Shown here piece by piece: positions 32,460 through 42,313 of a DNA stretch of 42,630 nucleotides. A program made the translations under genes and the position numbers. The stretch covers positions 90,881 to 133,510 of the forward strand of contig JAFUKM010000008.1 in assembly GCA_017473605.1 (NCBI GenBank), read 5' to 3'. The notes under the pieces are model-generated. The model ran no database searches. It saw only the letters and a program-made list of their open reading frames with translations, and was not told the origin of the DNA. This DNA is from Clostridia bacterium. Lineage in GTDB: Bacteria > Bacillota > Clostridia > Christensenellales > Borkfalkiaceae. Each line of letters begins with the position of its first letter. Position 1 is the stretch's first letter.

Positions 32460-35315
32460 ATGACAAAAAGTAAAAACAAAAAATTGTTGATTGCGCTTTG
32501 CGCAATGGCGGCGGCGTGCAGTATCGGCGCGGTAACGACGCTTGCAAGCGTTTCCGCGGACGAAACGGCTACGGATACGGGGACGACGGCAAGCAACGTT
32601 ACGGCTGTATATTCGGACGAAACGAATAAGACGAGCGCGACCATCGATTCGTTGAACATTACCGAATTTTCGGCTTTGACCGATTTTACCGATTGGTTTG
32701 CGCTCGGAAACGCAAACAGTACGCAAACGTTGAGCGATTACGTAACGTACGACGAAACGAACAAATCGGTAACAATCAGCAATACTGCGCAAACGGGCTT
32801 GGATTTCCGTTTCCACCCCGACGGAACGATTGGAAGCGACGGTTATTACGGCAAAACGCAGCTGGGCAATTTCGAGATTAAGATGACGGTGCGCGGCTTG
32901 AACGTGGGCGACAGCGAAAATATGTATATGGCGAGCCGCGGTCAATGGGATTCTTCGGGCGCGGAGTATATGAATTTGAGAGCGTTGCTTACGGGTAAAG
33001 AAGACGGCAAACACAATTTGGGCGCAAACCAAAGCTACGTGTCGGGCGTAGGTAAGGGCGCGGCGTACGAGAATTTGGATACGTCGAACGGCATTACGCT
33101 TACCGTAGGTTACGTAAACAATTATATGTATTTCTATCACGGCGATTATTTGGAAAACGGCTATAACGTGGTTAAGGCGAGCATTGCGGAAAATACGGCG
33201 AACTCGGCGCGCGACGGCAACCAAACGTTTGCGTTGTTCTTTACGGGTTCGGGTAGCTACGCTACGGAAATGGAGATTTTGGATTTCTCGTATGAAAGAT
33301 TGGACGAAGCGTTCGCCTTCGACGCGACGGACGAAACGTCTTTGGCGGCGATTACCACGCGTTTGGCGGTGCCCGAAACGCCTTCCAACGAGTACGCGGA
33401 CGAGTTGGATTTCGATTTCACGAACGCAGACAACGCTACGGCAAACCAAGCGTTTATCGACGGCTTGTCGGCTGGTACGAGCACGTATAGCGAAACGGGT
33501 ACGGAATACACGCACGAGCTTACCGCAGACGGGCTTGTAATGCAAAACACGACGACGAACAGACACGGTTTGAGTTATTTGTCGCTCGCTACCGAACAAT
33601 ACGAAAACAGCGCGATTCAGTTGAGCCTTAACGTGGCAGAAGAAAGCGTATTCGAATTGTACGTGCGTACGGCGGCGAACGCTACGGGTTTTGCATACGA
33701 CGGGTATCACTTGCTCATCGAAAGAACGGGTAATTATACTTATTTGAAATTAGAATCGAGAAAGAGCAGTTGGGCGTCTTTTATTAACAATCCGCAGTAC
33801 GTATCTCTTCCCAGCGGCGAAGTGAGCCTTATGATGGTAACGGAAAAGGTAGTGGACGGCGATAATACGTATACGAAGCTCACGGTATACACGGGCGGTA
33901 CAGACCCCGTAATTTCCGTAACGGACGAAGTATTGGCGGAAGCGAACAAATGCGACGCGAGTCTTGGCAACATTGCGTTTGCCGTTCGTAACCAAGGCAA
34001 CTCGGCGGGTAAGGTAACGATTGAGAAAATGGCGATTTACAAAGACCCTGCGCAGGCTACGTGGCCCAGAAAGGATTACAGCGGCGTTTCGGTAGTAAGC
34101 GGTATTGACGATATGTACTACGAATTCGGCGCAAACGACGAAGAAAACGCGTCCGCGCAAGAATTTATCGACAAGCTTTCCATCGTAAACGTTTCCCCGA
34201 AGGCGGAAGGTACTATCGGCATTGCGGATAACGGCTACGTGGAAATGAAGCACAATGCGCTCGGTCAGTATTATAGAACGCAATACGAATTCGGCGCGTT
34301 GAATTTGACGAATTATACCGTAATGATGGAATTGGAAGTTATCGAAGGCTCGTTTGTGTTGGGCGTGAGAGTACCTACCTTCCAAGACTTTACGGCAGGC
34401 AATACGGTATATATTCAACTTTCGAACAACGGCGACGGCAGCGGTCTTTATCTTAGTATGGTAAACCGTACGAACGGCACTTACAGCAGCTATTTCACTT
34501 CTTACAATACGGGTAGCAATTCGGTTAGCTTGCGCCTTATCGTGGAAGGCGGCAGAGTAAGCATATTGGTGGAAGAAAAGCTTTGCTTGTATAATGCGTA
34601 TTACGTGGACGAAGACGGCGTTAGAGATTGGGACGTGGACGGCTATAATAATTACGATAAGACGGTAGCAACGAGCGGCGGCGACTTCGTGATGGCGGTT
34701 ATGAACGATTTGAAAACGGATATCGCAAGCACGCAAATCAAGCGTTTTGCGTTCTACAACGGCGCGAACGCGGAAGAAAACGTAGCGTACAATTATGCGG
34801 ACGAAGAATTGGACGAAGCAACGAGAGCGGAACTGATTGCGGAAGCGGAAAAGAATATGCTCTTTACCGACGGTTTCTTTATTCCTTTCACGGCGGAAAT
34901 CGGTTTATCCAAACAATACGACGGTAAAACGAATTTCAGCGTGGGCGATACGATTCGTATCAATATTTCCGAATATTTCAGTATGAACGTATTAACCAGC
35001 GAAGTAACGGTTACCGAAATGGGATTTAGGGGTAACTATTCGGACGGCGTATGGTCGTATACGTTTACGGAAGCGGACAAGGATAAGGATTTTGCGTTTG
35101 CGCTTACCGTAACGCACGCAAAAGCGACTACACCTGTGGTTTTGCGTATCAACGTATCCACGAAAGCGGCGGCAGGCGCGGATGATTCGGATTCGGGTTC
35201 GAGTTCGGAAGGCGGTTGCAGCGGTTGCGGCAGCGTAATTGATTTGGCGAGCGGCGGCGTATGCTTGCTTGCAGTGGGCGCAGCGTTCCTTTTAAAAAAG
35301 AAAAAGGAAAATTGA
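32460..35315 (+). CDS. Cell-surface protein with LamG-like modules and a C-terminal sorting tail
   Basis: The 951 residues start with a signal peptide (ALCAMAAACSIGAVTTLASVSA). The first module (about 60-285) is a close relative of module 1 of the upstream protein, down to HPDGTIGSDGYYGKTQLGNFEIK-like stretches. Two further sandwich domains (about 316-530 and 545-780) resemble each other (FTNADNATANQAFIDGLS and FGANDEENASAQEFIDKLS). A final beta-rich domain precedes a Ser/Gly linker and a tail: GGCSGCGS, a hydrophobic stretch, then LLKKKKEN. That tail looks like a membrane or sortase-like sorting signal with a Cys-Gly motif. No enzyme motif is seen, so glycan binding or adhesion is inferred. 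Confidence 0.85.
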   Translation: MTKSKNKKLLIALCAMAAACSIGAVTTLASVSADETATDTGTTASNVTAVYSDETNKTSATIDSLNITEFSALTDFTDWFALGNANSTQTLSDYVTYDETNKSVTISNTAQTGLDFRFHPDGTIGSDGYYGKTQLGNFEIKMTVRGLNVGDSENMYMASRGQWDSSGAEYMNLRALLTGKEDGKHNLGANQSYVSGVGKGAAYENLDTSNGITLTVGYVNNYMYFYHGDYLENGYNVVKASIAENTANSARDGNQTFALFFTGSGSYATEMEILDFSYERLDEAFAFDATDETSLAAITTRLAVPETPSNEYADELDFDFTNADNATANQAFIDGLSAGTSTYSETGTEYTHELTADGLVMQNTTTNRHGLSYLSLATEQYENSAIQLSLNVAEESVFELYVRTAANATGFAYDGYHLLIERTGNYTYLKLESRKSSWASFINNPQYVSLPSGEVSLMMVTEKVVDGDNTYTKLTVYTGGTDPVISVTDEVLAEANKCDASLGNIAFAVRNQGNSAGKVTIEKMAIYKDPAQATWPRKDYSGVSVVSGIDDMYYEFGANDEENASAQEFIDKLSIVNVSPKAEGTIGIADNGYVEMKHNALGQYYRTQYEFGALNLTNYTVMMELEVIEGSFVLGVRVPTFQDFTAGNTVYIQLSNNGDGSGLYLSMVNRTNGTYSSYFTSYNTGSNSVSLRLIVEGGRVSILVEEKLCLYNAYYVDEDGVRDWDVDGYNNYDKTVATSGGDFVMAVMNDLKTDIASTQIKRFAFYNGANAEENVAYNYADEELDEATRAELIAEAEKNMLFTDGFFIPFTAEIGLSKQYDGKTNFSVGDTIRINISEYFSMNVLTSEVTVTEMGFRGNYSDGVWSYTFTEADKDKDFAFALTVTHAKATTPVVLRINVSTKAAAGADDSDSGSSSEGGCSGCGSVIDLASGGVCLLAVGAAFLLKKKKEN

Positions 35316-35335
35316 GATAGACAGGACGGAATAAA

Positions 35336-35355
35336 CGACGGGGGTATCCCCGTCG
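35336..35355 (+). promoter_or_regulatory. Intercistronic hairpin between surface-protein genes
   Basis: CGACGGGG and CCCCGTCG form a perfect 8-bp GC-rich stem with a GTAT loop. It is not followed by a U-run, and a competing CGGGGATTCCCG hairpin overlaps its right arm. The ribosome site of the next gene (AAAAGGAG) lies 15 nt on. Confidence 0.5.
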
Positions 35356-35380
35356 GGGATTCCCGATAAAAGGAGAAACG

Positions 35381-37321
35381 ATGAAAAAGAATAGAAAAAC
35401 GCTTTTGGCAATGGCAACGTTTGCGATAGCAGCGGCGGTAGCGCTGCCCGCGGCGGTAAGCACGGTAAATTCTTCCGCATTGGCTTCGGATGAAGAGTTT
35501 TTGTGGAAAGACCATTTTTCTCAAATAGAGAACGACGCTTGGCTCGGCGAAGACGTGAAGTCTTACTATGCGGTCAGCGACGGATTTCCGTACGCGGTAG
35601 CGACGATGGAAGCGTGGGTAAAGCTTGACGGAAACGCAACCTTATCCACCGAAAACGGGCAAGATTACGGCGTTATTTTTAGCAATTTGACAACGGAAGG
35701 CTGGGGCGTTACGCGCAATAAGGAATACGAATTCCGCGTAACGGCAGATAGAAGTTTGCAATTTATTTCCACGCCCGATTCGTATACGAAAACGTTTGAC
35801 AGCGCGCAGCTTCCTTTGGGCGAGTGGGCGCACGTAGCGTTTACGTACAGCGCGGACGAAGGACAAATTCGCGTATATATCAACGGCGAGTTGAAACAAA
35901 CGGAAACGGGCATTACCCTTGTGGATTCGTACACCCGTTTCAAATACCGCGTGGGGAATAACGATAAAGGTATCGAAAATACGGACGCGTTCAAAGGGGA
36001 CATCAAGCAGGTAACGGTATACGGTTCTCCCGTTTCCGCGGAGACGATAGCTGCGGATATGACGCAAACGGAGATTACCGCTTCGCAAAGAACGGGCTTG
36101 GACCTTATGGCAAACTGGTCGATTACCGACAATAAGGCGTGGAGAGTCGCGGATACTTCGGGAAATAACAACGATTTGATTTACAGCACGCAAGGCGCGC
36201 AAATCGAAGCGGAATTCAGTCCCGATATCGATTACTCGTTCGTAATGATTCCCGATACGCAAGGCTTGGTCGTTTGGAATCAAATGCGCTTTTTCAAGAC
36301 GGTAGATTGGATTCGGAATAACAAAGAAGAACTCAATATCGCTTACGTAATGCATATGGGCGATATTATCGACAACGCAAAATCGGACGAGGGGCAGGCG
36401 GCACAGTGGTCGACGGCTTCTACGTATATGAGTATGTTGGACGGTGTCGTTCCCTATTCGTTTATTCTCGGCAATCACGATTACGACGACCATTACAGCT
36501 GGATAGACGACAGGGGTACGACGGACTTCAATACCTATTTCCCGTATTCGAAATATTCGGCTCGTGAAGATTTCGGCGGCGCAATGGAAGAAGGGAAAAT
36601 GGATAACGTGTATTATACGTTTACTGTAAATGACGTACAATACCTGCTTTTGGCGCTTGAATACGCTCCCCGTTCGGAAACGTTGCAATGGGCGAATCAG
36701 ATTATCGGCAGCCATCCCAATCATCGCGTCATTATCAATACGCACTCGTTTATTACGACGGGCGGGTATTACGATACGAGCTCGGCAAGCGCAATGCACG
36801 GCTTGGAAGGGAACTACGGCGAAGACGTATGGGAACAGGTGGCAAGCCAACACTCCAACGTAATGATGGTATTCAACGGGCATAGCGGTCAGCACGATTT
36901 GACGATGCGTTTGGACGAAGGGGACAAAGGGAATAAAGTATTCTCGATGATGATTGACTTCCAAAGCTTCTACGAAGGGAGCTTGACGTATCCTTCGCAA
37001 GCGTATAAGTACGACGAAGCGTTCGTCGCCGTTATGGGTATCGACGAAGACGCGCAAAAGGCGTATATCTATCTCGTTATGGCGGAATACGATACGCTCT
37101 ACAACGCGCAAAACTGTGTTGTTTACGATTTCTCGGACGACAAGAACACGGCGCTTGATTATCGTGTTTCGGGCGGTGGTAACAATGCGAGCGATTCGGA
37201 TAACGGCAAGTCGGGCGGTGGTTGTAATTCGTCTTTGTTGACGGGATTTTCGGGCGTTGCCACGGCTTTGGCGCTTGGTGGCGCTTGGATTGCGAAAAAG
37301 GTAAAAAGAAATGAAGATTAA
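35381..37321 (+). CDS. Surface LamG-metallophosphoesterase
   Basis: The 646-residue protein has a signal peptide (ATFAIAAAVALPAAVSTVNSS), a LamG/concanavalin-like domain (about 60-245, with ATMEAWVKLDG, GEWAHVAFTYS and RVYINGELK), and a calcineurin-type metallophosphoesterase domain (about 285-565). The metal motifs are FVMIPDTQ (Asp292), MGDIID (Asp328), GNHDYD (Asn365, His366), INTHSF and FNGHSGQ. The tail GGGCNSSLL, a hydrophobic stretch, then KKVKRNED resembles the sorting tail of the preceding protein. It should release phosphate from a ligand on the cell surface. Its last 11 bases overlap the next gene's start. Confidence 0.9.
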   Translation: MKKNRKTLLAMATFAIAAAVALPAAVSTVNSSALASDEEFLWKDHFSQIENDAWLGEDVKSYYAVSDGFPYAVATMEAWVKLDGNATLSTENGQDYGVIFSNLTTEGWGVTRNKEYEFRVTADRSLQFISTPDSYTKTFDSAQLPLGEWAHVAFTYSADEGQIRVYINGELKQTETGITLVDSYTRFKYRVGNNDKGIENTDAFKGDIKQVTVYGSPVSAETIAADMTQTEITASQRTGLDLMANWSITDNKAWRVADTSGNNNDLIYSTQGAQIEAEFSPDIDYSFVMIPDTQGLVVWNQMRFFKTVDWIRNNKEELNIAYVMHMGDIIDNAKSDEGQAAQWSTASTYMSMLDGVVPYSFILGNHDYDDHYSWIDDRGTTDFNTYFPYSKYSAREDFGGAMEEGKMDNVYYTFTVNDVQYLLLALEYAPRSETLQWANQIIGSHPNHRVIINTHSFITTGGYYDTSSASAMHGLEGNYGEDVWEQVASQHSNVMMVFNGHSGQHDLTMRLDEGDKGNKVFSMMIDFQSFYEGSLTYPSQAYKYDEAFVAVMGIDEDAQKAYIYLVMAEYDTLYNAQNCVVYDFSDDKNTALDYRVSGGGNNASDSDNGKSGGGCNSSLLTGFSGVATALALGGAWIAKKVKRNED

Positions 37322-39230
37322 ACGGGCGATCCACGTCGATTTCCATACGTTGCCGAATATTTACGATTTCGGCTACGGTTACGACGCGGAACAATTTGCG
37401 CAAACGCTTTTTGACGCTGGTGTGGAATACGTCAATTTGGTGGCTTGCTGTAATATCGGTTTTTGCTATTTCCCTACGGAAGTAGGGGTAAAGTACCCTT
37501 ATATGGACGGGGACCGTTTCGGCGATACGCTTGCCGCGCTTAAAAAACGCGGCATAGGCGTTTCCGCTTATATAAACGTAGGGTTAAGCCATGAAAACGC
37601 ATTACGGCATCCCGATTGGGTACGCGTGAACAAGAAGCGACAAACGATATACGGGGATACGACGGGTAATTTTTTCCGTATGATGGATTATAATTCCGAC
37701 GGCTTTCGTCAGTATTTGTTTGCGCTTATCAAGGAAATCGACAATCGCTACGACGTAGACGGTTTTTTCTTCGACGGATTTAAAATCAAGGATTGTTATT
37801 GCGACAAATGTTTAGCCGAGCGGAAATCGCTTGGCTTGGACGAAGAAGATAGCAAATCCGCCAAGGACTTTGCTTATTCGAAAATGCAAAAACTGTGTCG
37901 TGAAATTCTGGAAATCATCGGCGATAAGCACGTATTTTTCTGCGGTATGCGTTATGAAGAAGTTTTCCACGACCATATAGAAGTAGAGTGTTTGCCTTCG
38001 GGGAATTGGGGATACGACTATTTCAATCAAGCGGCGGCTTATGCGCGCGGCGTAGGTCGGCGATTGGATAGGGACGTGTTGTATATGACGGGGCGTTTTC
38101 AAGACGATTGGGGGGACTTTGGCGGAATCCGCTCTAAGGCTTCCTTCGAATACGATATTTACGACGCGCTTGCGAACGGTTTTCAAATAAGCATTGGCGA
38201 CCATTTGCATCCTGCGGGCAATCTCAACTCCGATTTATACGCAACAATAGGCGAATTATACGCTGATTTCAGCCGTTATGAAAACGCGCTTTGCGGCGCG
38301 AGATACAAAGCGGAAATCGGTATTTTGGTTGCGAACGATTTGTTTGATTTTGAGCTTGCAGAATACATCGGGGCTACCCGTGTATTGAACGAATTGAAAT
38401 ATTCCTATGATTTGATTCCGCCTACGGCAGATTTTTCTTTGTACAAAGCGATTGTATTGTGCGACGAATATTTGCTCGACGAAGAAACGGCGGACAAACT
38501 TTCTTCGTACGTACAAAAAGGCGGTAAAATATTGTCCAGCGGTTATGCGGGATTAAATCGTAAAAAGCAAGAATTTGCAATGCGCGAATACAGTTTTTTA
38601 GAGTATTGCGGCGCGGATAAAGGCAACAGTCCGTATTTTGTATTGGACAACGACGAGAGTAAGAATACGCAATGGGCGGAATACGAATCGGGTATTTTGA
38701 TGAAAAACGTATCGGGTACGCGTTTGGCAAATTATATTAGACCGTATAATAAACGCTTTTTCGATGGAAAACACGGCTATTTTTATACGCCGCCCGAAAG
38801 AGAAACGGGGTATGCTTCCGCCGTATATAAAGACGGGATTTGCCATATTTCGTTTCGCATATTTACGGCTTACGCCACACGTTTTTTAAGCGCGCACCGA
38901 ACGCTTATTCAACAAGCGCTGGAACGGTTGATAGATACGAAGCTTATCAAGACTGATTTACCCGTGTATACGCGTTTGAATATCACGGAGAAAGACGCAA
39001 ATACGTATTTGCACGTGCGTACGACGTTTGCGGAAAAGAAGAACGCGAAAGGGGTAATCGAAGAACATATTACCCTTGCTTCGGGGTACGTAGTTTGCGT
39101 TTTGGGAGAATATAGGCAAGCGACGGATTTTTTAAGCGGTGAAAATTTACAAATACAATACAAAGACGGGTATACGCATATCACGTTGCCCACAATCACA
39201 GGGTATAAAGTAATTTTATTAAAGGATTAA
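37311..39230 (+). CDS. Putative glycoside hydrolase (GHL6/TIM-barrel with trimerisation-like domain)
   Basis: The 639 residues begin IKRAIHVDFHTLPNIYDFG and go on with EYVNLVACCNIGFCYFPTEVG, GIGVSAYINVGLSHENALR and YDVDGFFFDGFKIKDCYC, the pattern of a TIM-barrel hypothetical glycosyl hydrolase (GHL6-like, PF14871). After about residue 325 a segment with YDLIPPTADFSLYKAIVL and SYVQKGGKILSSGYAG resembles the beta-galactosidase trimerisation domain. No signal peptide, so it is likely cytosolic. The bond cleaved cannot be told. The start lies 11 nt within the metallophosphoesterase gene (ATGAAGATTAA), implying coupling. Confidence 0.8.
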   Translation: MKIKRAIHVDFHTLPNIYDFGYGYDAEQFAQTLFDAGVEYVNLVACCNIGFCYFPTEVGVKYPYMDGDRFGDTLAALKKRGIGVSAYINVGLSHENALRHPDWVRVNKKRQTIYGDTTGNFFRMMDYNSDGFRQYLFALIKEIDNRYDVDGFFFDGFKIKDCYCDKCLAERKSLGLDEEDSKSAKDFAYSKMQKLCREILEIIGDKHVFFCGMRYEEVFHDHIEVECLPSGNWGYDYFNQAAAYARGVGRRLDRDVLYMTGRFQDDWGDFGGIRSKASFEYDIYDALANGFQISIGDHLHPAGNLNSDLYATIGELYADFSRYENALCGARYKAEIGILVANDLFDFELAEYIGATRVLNELKYSYDLIPPTADFSLYKAIVLCDEYLLDEETADKLSSYVQKGGKILSSGYAGLNRKKQEFAMREYSFLEYCGADKGNSPYFVLDNDESKNTQWAEYESGILMKNVSGTRLANYIRPYNKRFFDGKHGYFYTPPERETGYASAVYKDGICHISFRIFTAYATRFLSAHRTLIQQALERLIDTKLIKTDLPVYTRLNITEKDANTYLHVRTTFAEKKNAKGVIEEHITLASGYVVCVLGEYRQATDFLSGENLQIQYKDGYTHITLPTITGYKVILLKD

Positions 39231-39240
39231 AAGAATCATT

Positions 39241-40530
39241 ATGAGCGAAATTAAAAAGATGAAATTTGCGATTCTCGGATGCGGAAACCGTGGGCAGGTA
39301 TATGCGGATTATGCGTTACAATGCCCTGAAGAAGCGGAAGTGGTGGCGGTTATCGACCCGAATCCCGTACACTTAAAAGAAACGGGTGACAGACATAACG
39401 TTCCGCAAGAAAGAAGATTTGATAATATTCACGATTTCTTGGCTGCAAAAATCGAGTGCGATTCGGTGGTAAACGCAACGATGGACCAGCAACATTACGA
39501 AACGGCTTTGCTGTTGATAGAAGCAGGTTATAATCAACTTTTGGAAAAACCCATTTGTCCCAAAGAAGACGAATTATTGGATTTGGAGCGCAAGGCAAAA
39601 GAAAAGGGCGTATCCGTGCTGATTTGCCACGTGCTCCGTTATGCGCCTTTCTATAAAAGAATCAAAGAAATTCTTAATGGCGGAACTATCGGTAGCATTT
39701 TGACGTTGGAGCAAAACGAGCACGTAAAAATCGGACATTTTATCGATTCGTTCGTACGTGGGAAATGGAACGACGAAAATCGTTGCGGTTCGGGATTATT
39801 GCTTGCAAAATGCTGCCACGATACCGACCTTATGTGCTGGTTGAATAATGCTTCCGCCCCCAAAACGGTGTCGTCGTTTGGACAAAGAGCTTGGTTTACG
39901 AAAGAAAACGCGCCGAAAGATTCGACGGAATTTTGCTATAATTGTCCGCATACGAACACCTGTTTGTACTCGGCGCAAAAGATACAGCTTGACGTGGACG
40001 AATTCCCTTTCCAAACGTGGGAAGGTATGGGCAAGCCGATAGAAGAAGTTAGCTACGAAGAAAAAGTGGAATACTTAAAGACGAACGAATACGGCAAGTG
40101 CGCGTATAAGTTCGACGTAGACCTTGTAGATAGACAGGTGGTTAACGTGTTGTTTGAGAACGGTTCTACCGCGACGCTTACGCTTGTGGGCGGCTCGGTA
40201 CGCGCGGACAGATATATACATATCGTCGGGGATAAGGGTGAAATCGAAGGGCATATGATAGACGAAAAATTCGTCTTGCGTATCTTCGATAGAGAAAAAT
40301 TCGATTTCGTGGAAGAAATTATCACGGTATCGGACGATATTGTGTCGAGCGATAAATACGGCGGACACGGCGGCGGAGATTTTGCGTTGATGAAAGATTA
40401 CGTGCGCTTTTTGCAGGGTGCGGACACGTCTATTTCCATCACGCGTTTGGACGATTCGCTCAACGGGCATAAAGTGGTTTATGCAGCGGAAAAGAGCCGT
40501 AGAAACGAAACTGTGGAGAAAATTCGGTAA
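39241..40530 (+). CDS. Gfo/Idh/MocA family NAD(P)-dependent oxidoreductase
   Basis: The 429 residues have an N-terminal Rossmann domain (KFAILGCGNRGQVYAD dinucleotide loop, LLEKPIC motif) and a C-terminal substrate domain with the His-Asp pair in CCHDTDLMCW (His193). The family oxidises or reduces sugars and inositols, and some members act as NAD-dependent glycosidases (GH109-like). A Cys cluster, C232-x2-C235-x5-C241 (FCYNCPHTNTC), is seen in one subgroup and may bind a metal. It starts 10 nt after the glycosidase gene. The sugar is not known. Confidence 0.9.
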   Translation: MSEIKKMKFAILGCGNRGQVYADYALQCPEEAEVVAVIDPNPVHLKETGDRHNVPQERRFDNIHDFLAAKIECDSVVNATMDQQHYETALLLIEAGYNQLLEKPICPKEDELLDLERKAKEKGVSVLICHVLRYAPFYKRIKEILNGGTIGSILTLEQNEHVKIGHFIDSFVRGKWNDENRCGSGLLLAKCCHDTDLMCWLNNASAPKTVSSFGQRAWFTKENAPKDSTEFCYNCPHTNTCLYSAQKIQLDVDEFPFQTWEGMGKPIEEVSYEEKVEYLKTNEYGKCAYKFDVDLVDRQVVNVLFENGSTATLTLVGGSVRADRYIHIVGDKGEIEGHMIDEKFVLRIFDREKFDFVEEIITVSDDIVSSDKYGGHGGGDFALMKDYVRFLQGADTSISITRLDDSLNGHKVVYAAEKSRRNETVEKIR

Positions 40531-40543
40531 CAGGTGAAGAAAT

Positions 40544-42313
40544 ATGAAACAGGAATATAAAGCAGGCAAAAGAATATTTGCCGTTTTTACGGAAACGCAA
40601 TTCGATACGTTTTACATAAAAGAGAAATCGAATAAAGACGGTGTCGAGATTTACGAAATAGGTTGTGTGTTGTCGGGCGGTTATCCACAAGACGTATCTA
40701 TCGAGTGGGAAGAAGAAATGCAGGGTATTTGTTCCGTCTGGACGCCTACCGCAAACCGTAATAGGGGTGTTTGGCAATGGTTTAAGCCTACGGTGAATTG
40801 TTCGGATATTTACGACGGCGCGCCTATTATTTCGGTGATTCAAGGCGAAAAAGACAATTTTGCCACAGTGGCTTTTTCGGAAGCGGAAATTCCCGTAAAG
40901 ACTTCTTTTTACGTAAAAGATTTCCAACAACAAGATAAAGTCGGTTTTAAAATCGTCCTTTTTGAAAACGATAAACGTCAGATAAACGATTTTAAGGCGG
41001 AAATCCGTATTGATAAAAGAACGATTCCCTATTATCGCGCGGTAGCGGACGTGAGCGAGTGGTGGAAGCGGTTTTATCCGTCGAAAACGTACGTTCCGAA
41101 AGGCAGCGAAGCGCCGTTGTATTCCACGTGGTATAATTTTCATCAATCTCCCGACCAAGAAACGCTGTTAAAGGATTTGGCGATAGCGGCGGAAATGGGT
41201 TTTAAGACGGTCATCTTGGACGACGGTTGGCAAATCGACGGCGTGGGTACGGCGTATTACGATTTTTGCGGGGATTGGGCGGTTGCGGAAAGCAAATTCC
41301 CTGATTTTCAGGCGTTCGTAGACGGCGTGCACGCTTTGGGTATGAAATTGATGGTTTGGTTTCCCGTGCCGTTTGTGGGATATGAAACACAGGACTACAA
41401 AAAGTTTACGGGTATGTATTTGTACCAATACGAAGAATTCCGTGCGGGCGTAGTAGACCCCCGTTATCCCGCCGTGCGCCGTTATCTTGTCGATACGTAT
41501 GAAACAATGAGCCGTAAATACGGTTTGGACGGATTGAAGCTTGATTTTATCGACAGTTTTATGTTGAAAGACGAAACGCCTGCGTTTAACGCGGGTATGG
41601 ATTGCGTTACGTTGGAAGAGAGTATTGTGAAATTGTTGGAAGAAATCCAAACTGCGTTAAAAGGGATTCGAGAAGATTTCATGATAGAGTTCCGTCAAAA
41701 TTACGTAGGTCCTTCCATTGTGCGGTATTGTAATATGCTCCGCGTGGCGGACTGCGCGTTCGATTCTTTGACAAATCGTATCGGTATTGCCGATTTGCGT
41801 ATGCCGAAATACGGCGTGGCGGTGCATTCGGATATGTTGCTTTGGGGTAGGGCTGAAACGCCGCAAAATTGCGCGTTGCAGCTGTTAGACGTAATGTTTT
41901 CCGTTCCGCAAATTTCCATACTCTTGCAAAACAGTAGCGATGAACAACGGAAAGTATTGAAGAATTTTGTTTCGTATTGGACAGCTAATGCCGACGTACT
42001 GTTACACGGCGATTTTGCTTGCGATAACGTAAAATACAACTATCCCATGCTCTCGTCCGAAAAGGACGGGAAAAAGATAGCGGTGGCGTATTTGCCTGTC
42101 ACAAGCGTTTATTGCGGCGAAAATCTCGATTTGTTTAACGCCACGGGGAAAGAATCGTTGTATGTTGAAAATCCCGAGAAATACGAAATTACGGCGAAAA
42201 TATACGATTGTTTTGGAAACGAACTTTTTACGCAAAATCTTTGCGGGAAATTCTTGCGTTTGGAAATCCCCGTTGCAGGCTTTGCGGCTTTGAGAAAAGC
42301 GGTGCAGGAGTAA
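40544..42313 (+). CDS. Alpha-galactosidase-like glycoside hydrolase (GH36/melibiase type)
   Basis: The 589 residues match clan GH-D. An N-terminal beta-sandwich (about 1-180) precedes a TIM barrel with STWYNFHQS, KTVILDDGWQ, KLMVWFPVPFVG and the nucleophile motif YGLDGLKLDFID (Asp334 inferred). RVADCAF supplies the probable acid/base (Asp403 inferred). No signal peptide is present, so it acts on imported sugars. It follows the dehydrogenase by 13 nt. Alpha-galactosidase is the family default, but alpha-N-acetylgalactosaminidase is possible. Confidence 0.87.
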   Translation: MKQEYKAGKRIFAVFTETQFDTFYIKEKSNKDGVEIYEIGCVLSGGYPQDVSIEWEEEMQGICSVWTPTANRNRGVWQWFKPTVNCSDIYDGAPIISVIQGEKDNFATVAFSEAEIPVKTSFYVKDFQQQDKVGFKIVLFENDKRQINDFKAEIRIDKRTIPYYRAVADVSEWWKRFYPSKTYVPKGSEAPLYSTWYNFHQSPDQETLLKDLAIAAEMGFKTVILDDGWQIDGVGTAYYDFCGDWAVAESKFPDFQAFVDGVHALGMKLMVWFPVPFVGYETQDYKKFTGMYLYQYEEFRAGVVDPRYPAVRRYLVDTYETMSRKYGLDGLKLDFIDSFMLKDETPAFNAGMDCVTLEESIVKLLEEIQTALKGIREDFMIEFRQNYVGPSIVRYCNMLRVADCAFDSLTNRIGIADLRMPKYGVAVHSDMLLWGRAETPQNCALQLLDVMFSVPQISILLQNSSDEQRKVLKNFVSYWTANADVLLHGDFACDNVKYNYPMLSSEKDGKKIAVAYLPVTSVYCGENLDLFNATGKESLYVENPEKYEITAKIYDCFGNELFTQNLCGKFLRLEIPVAGFAALRKAVQE

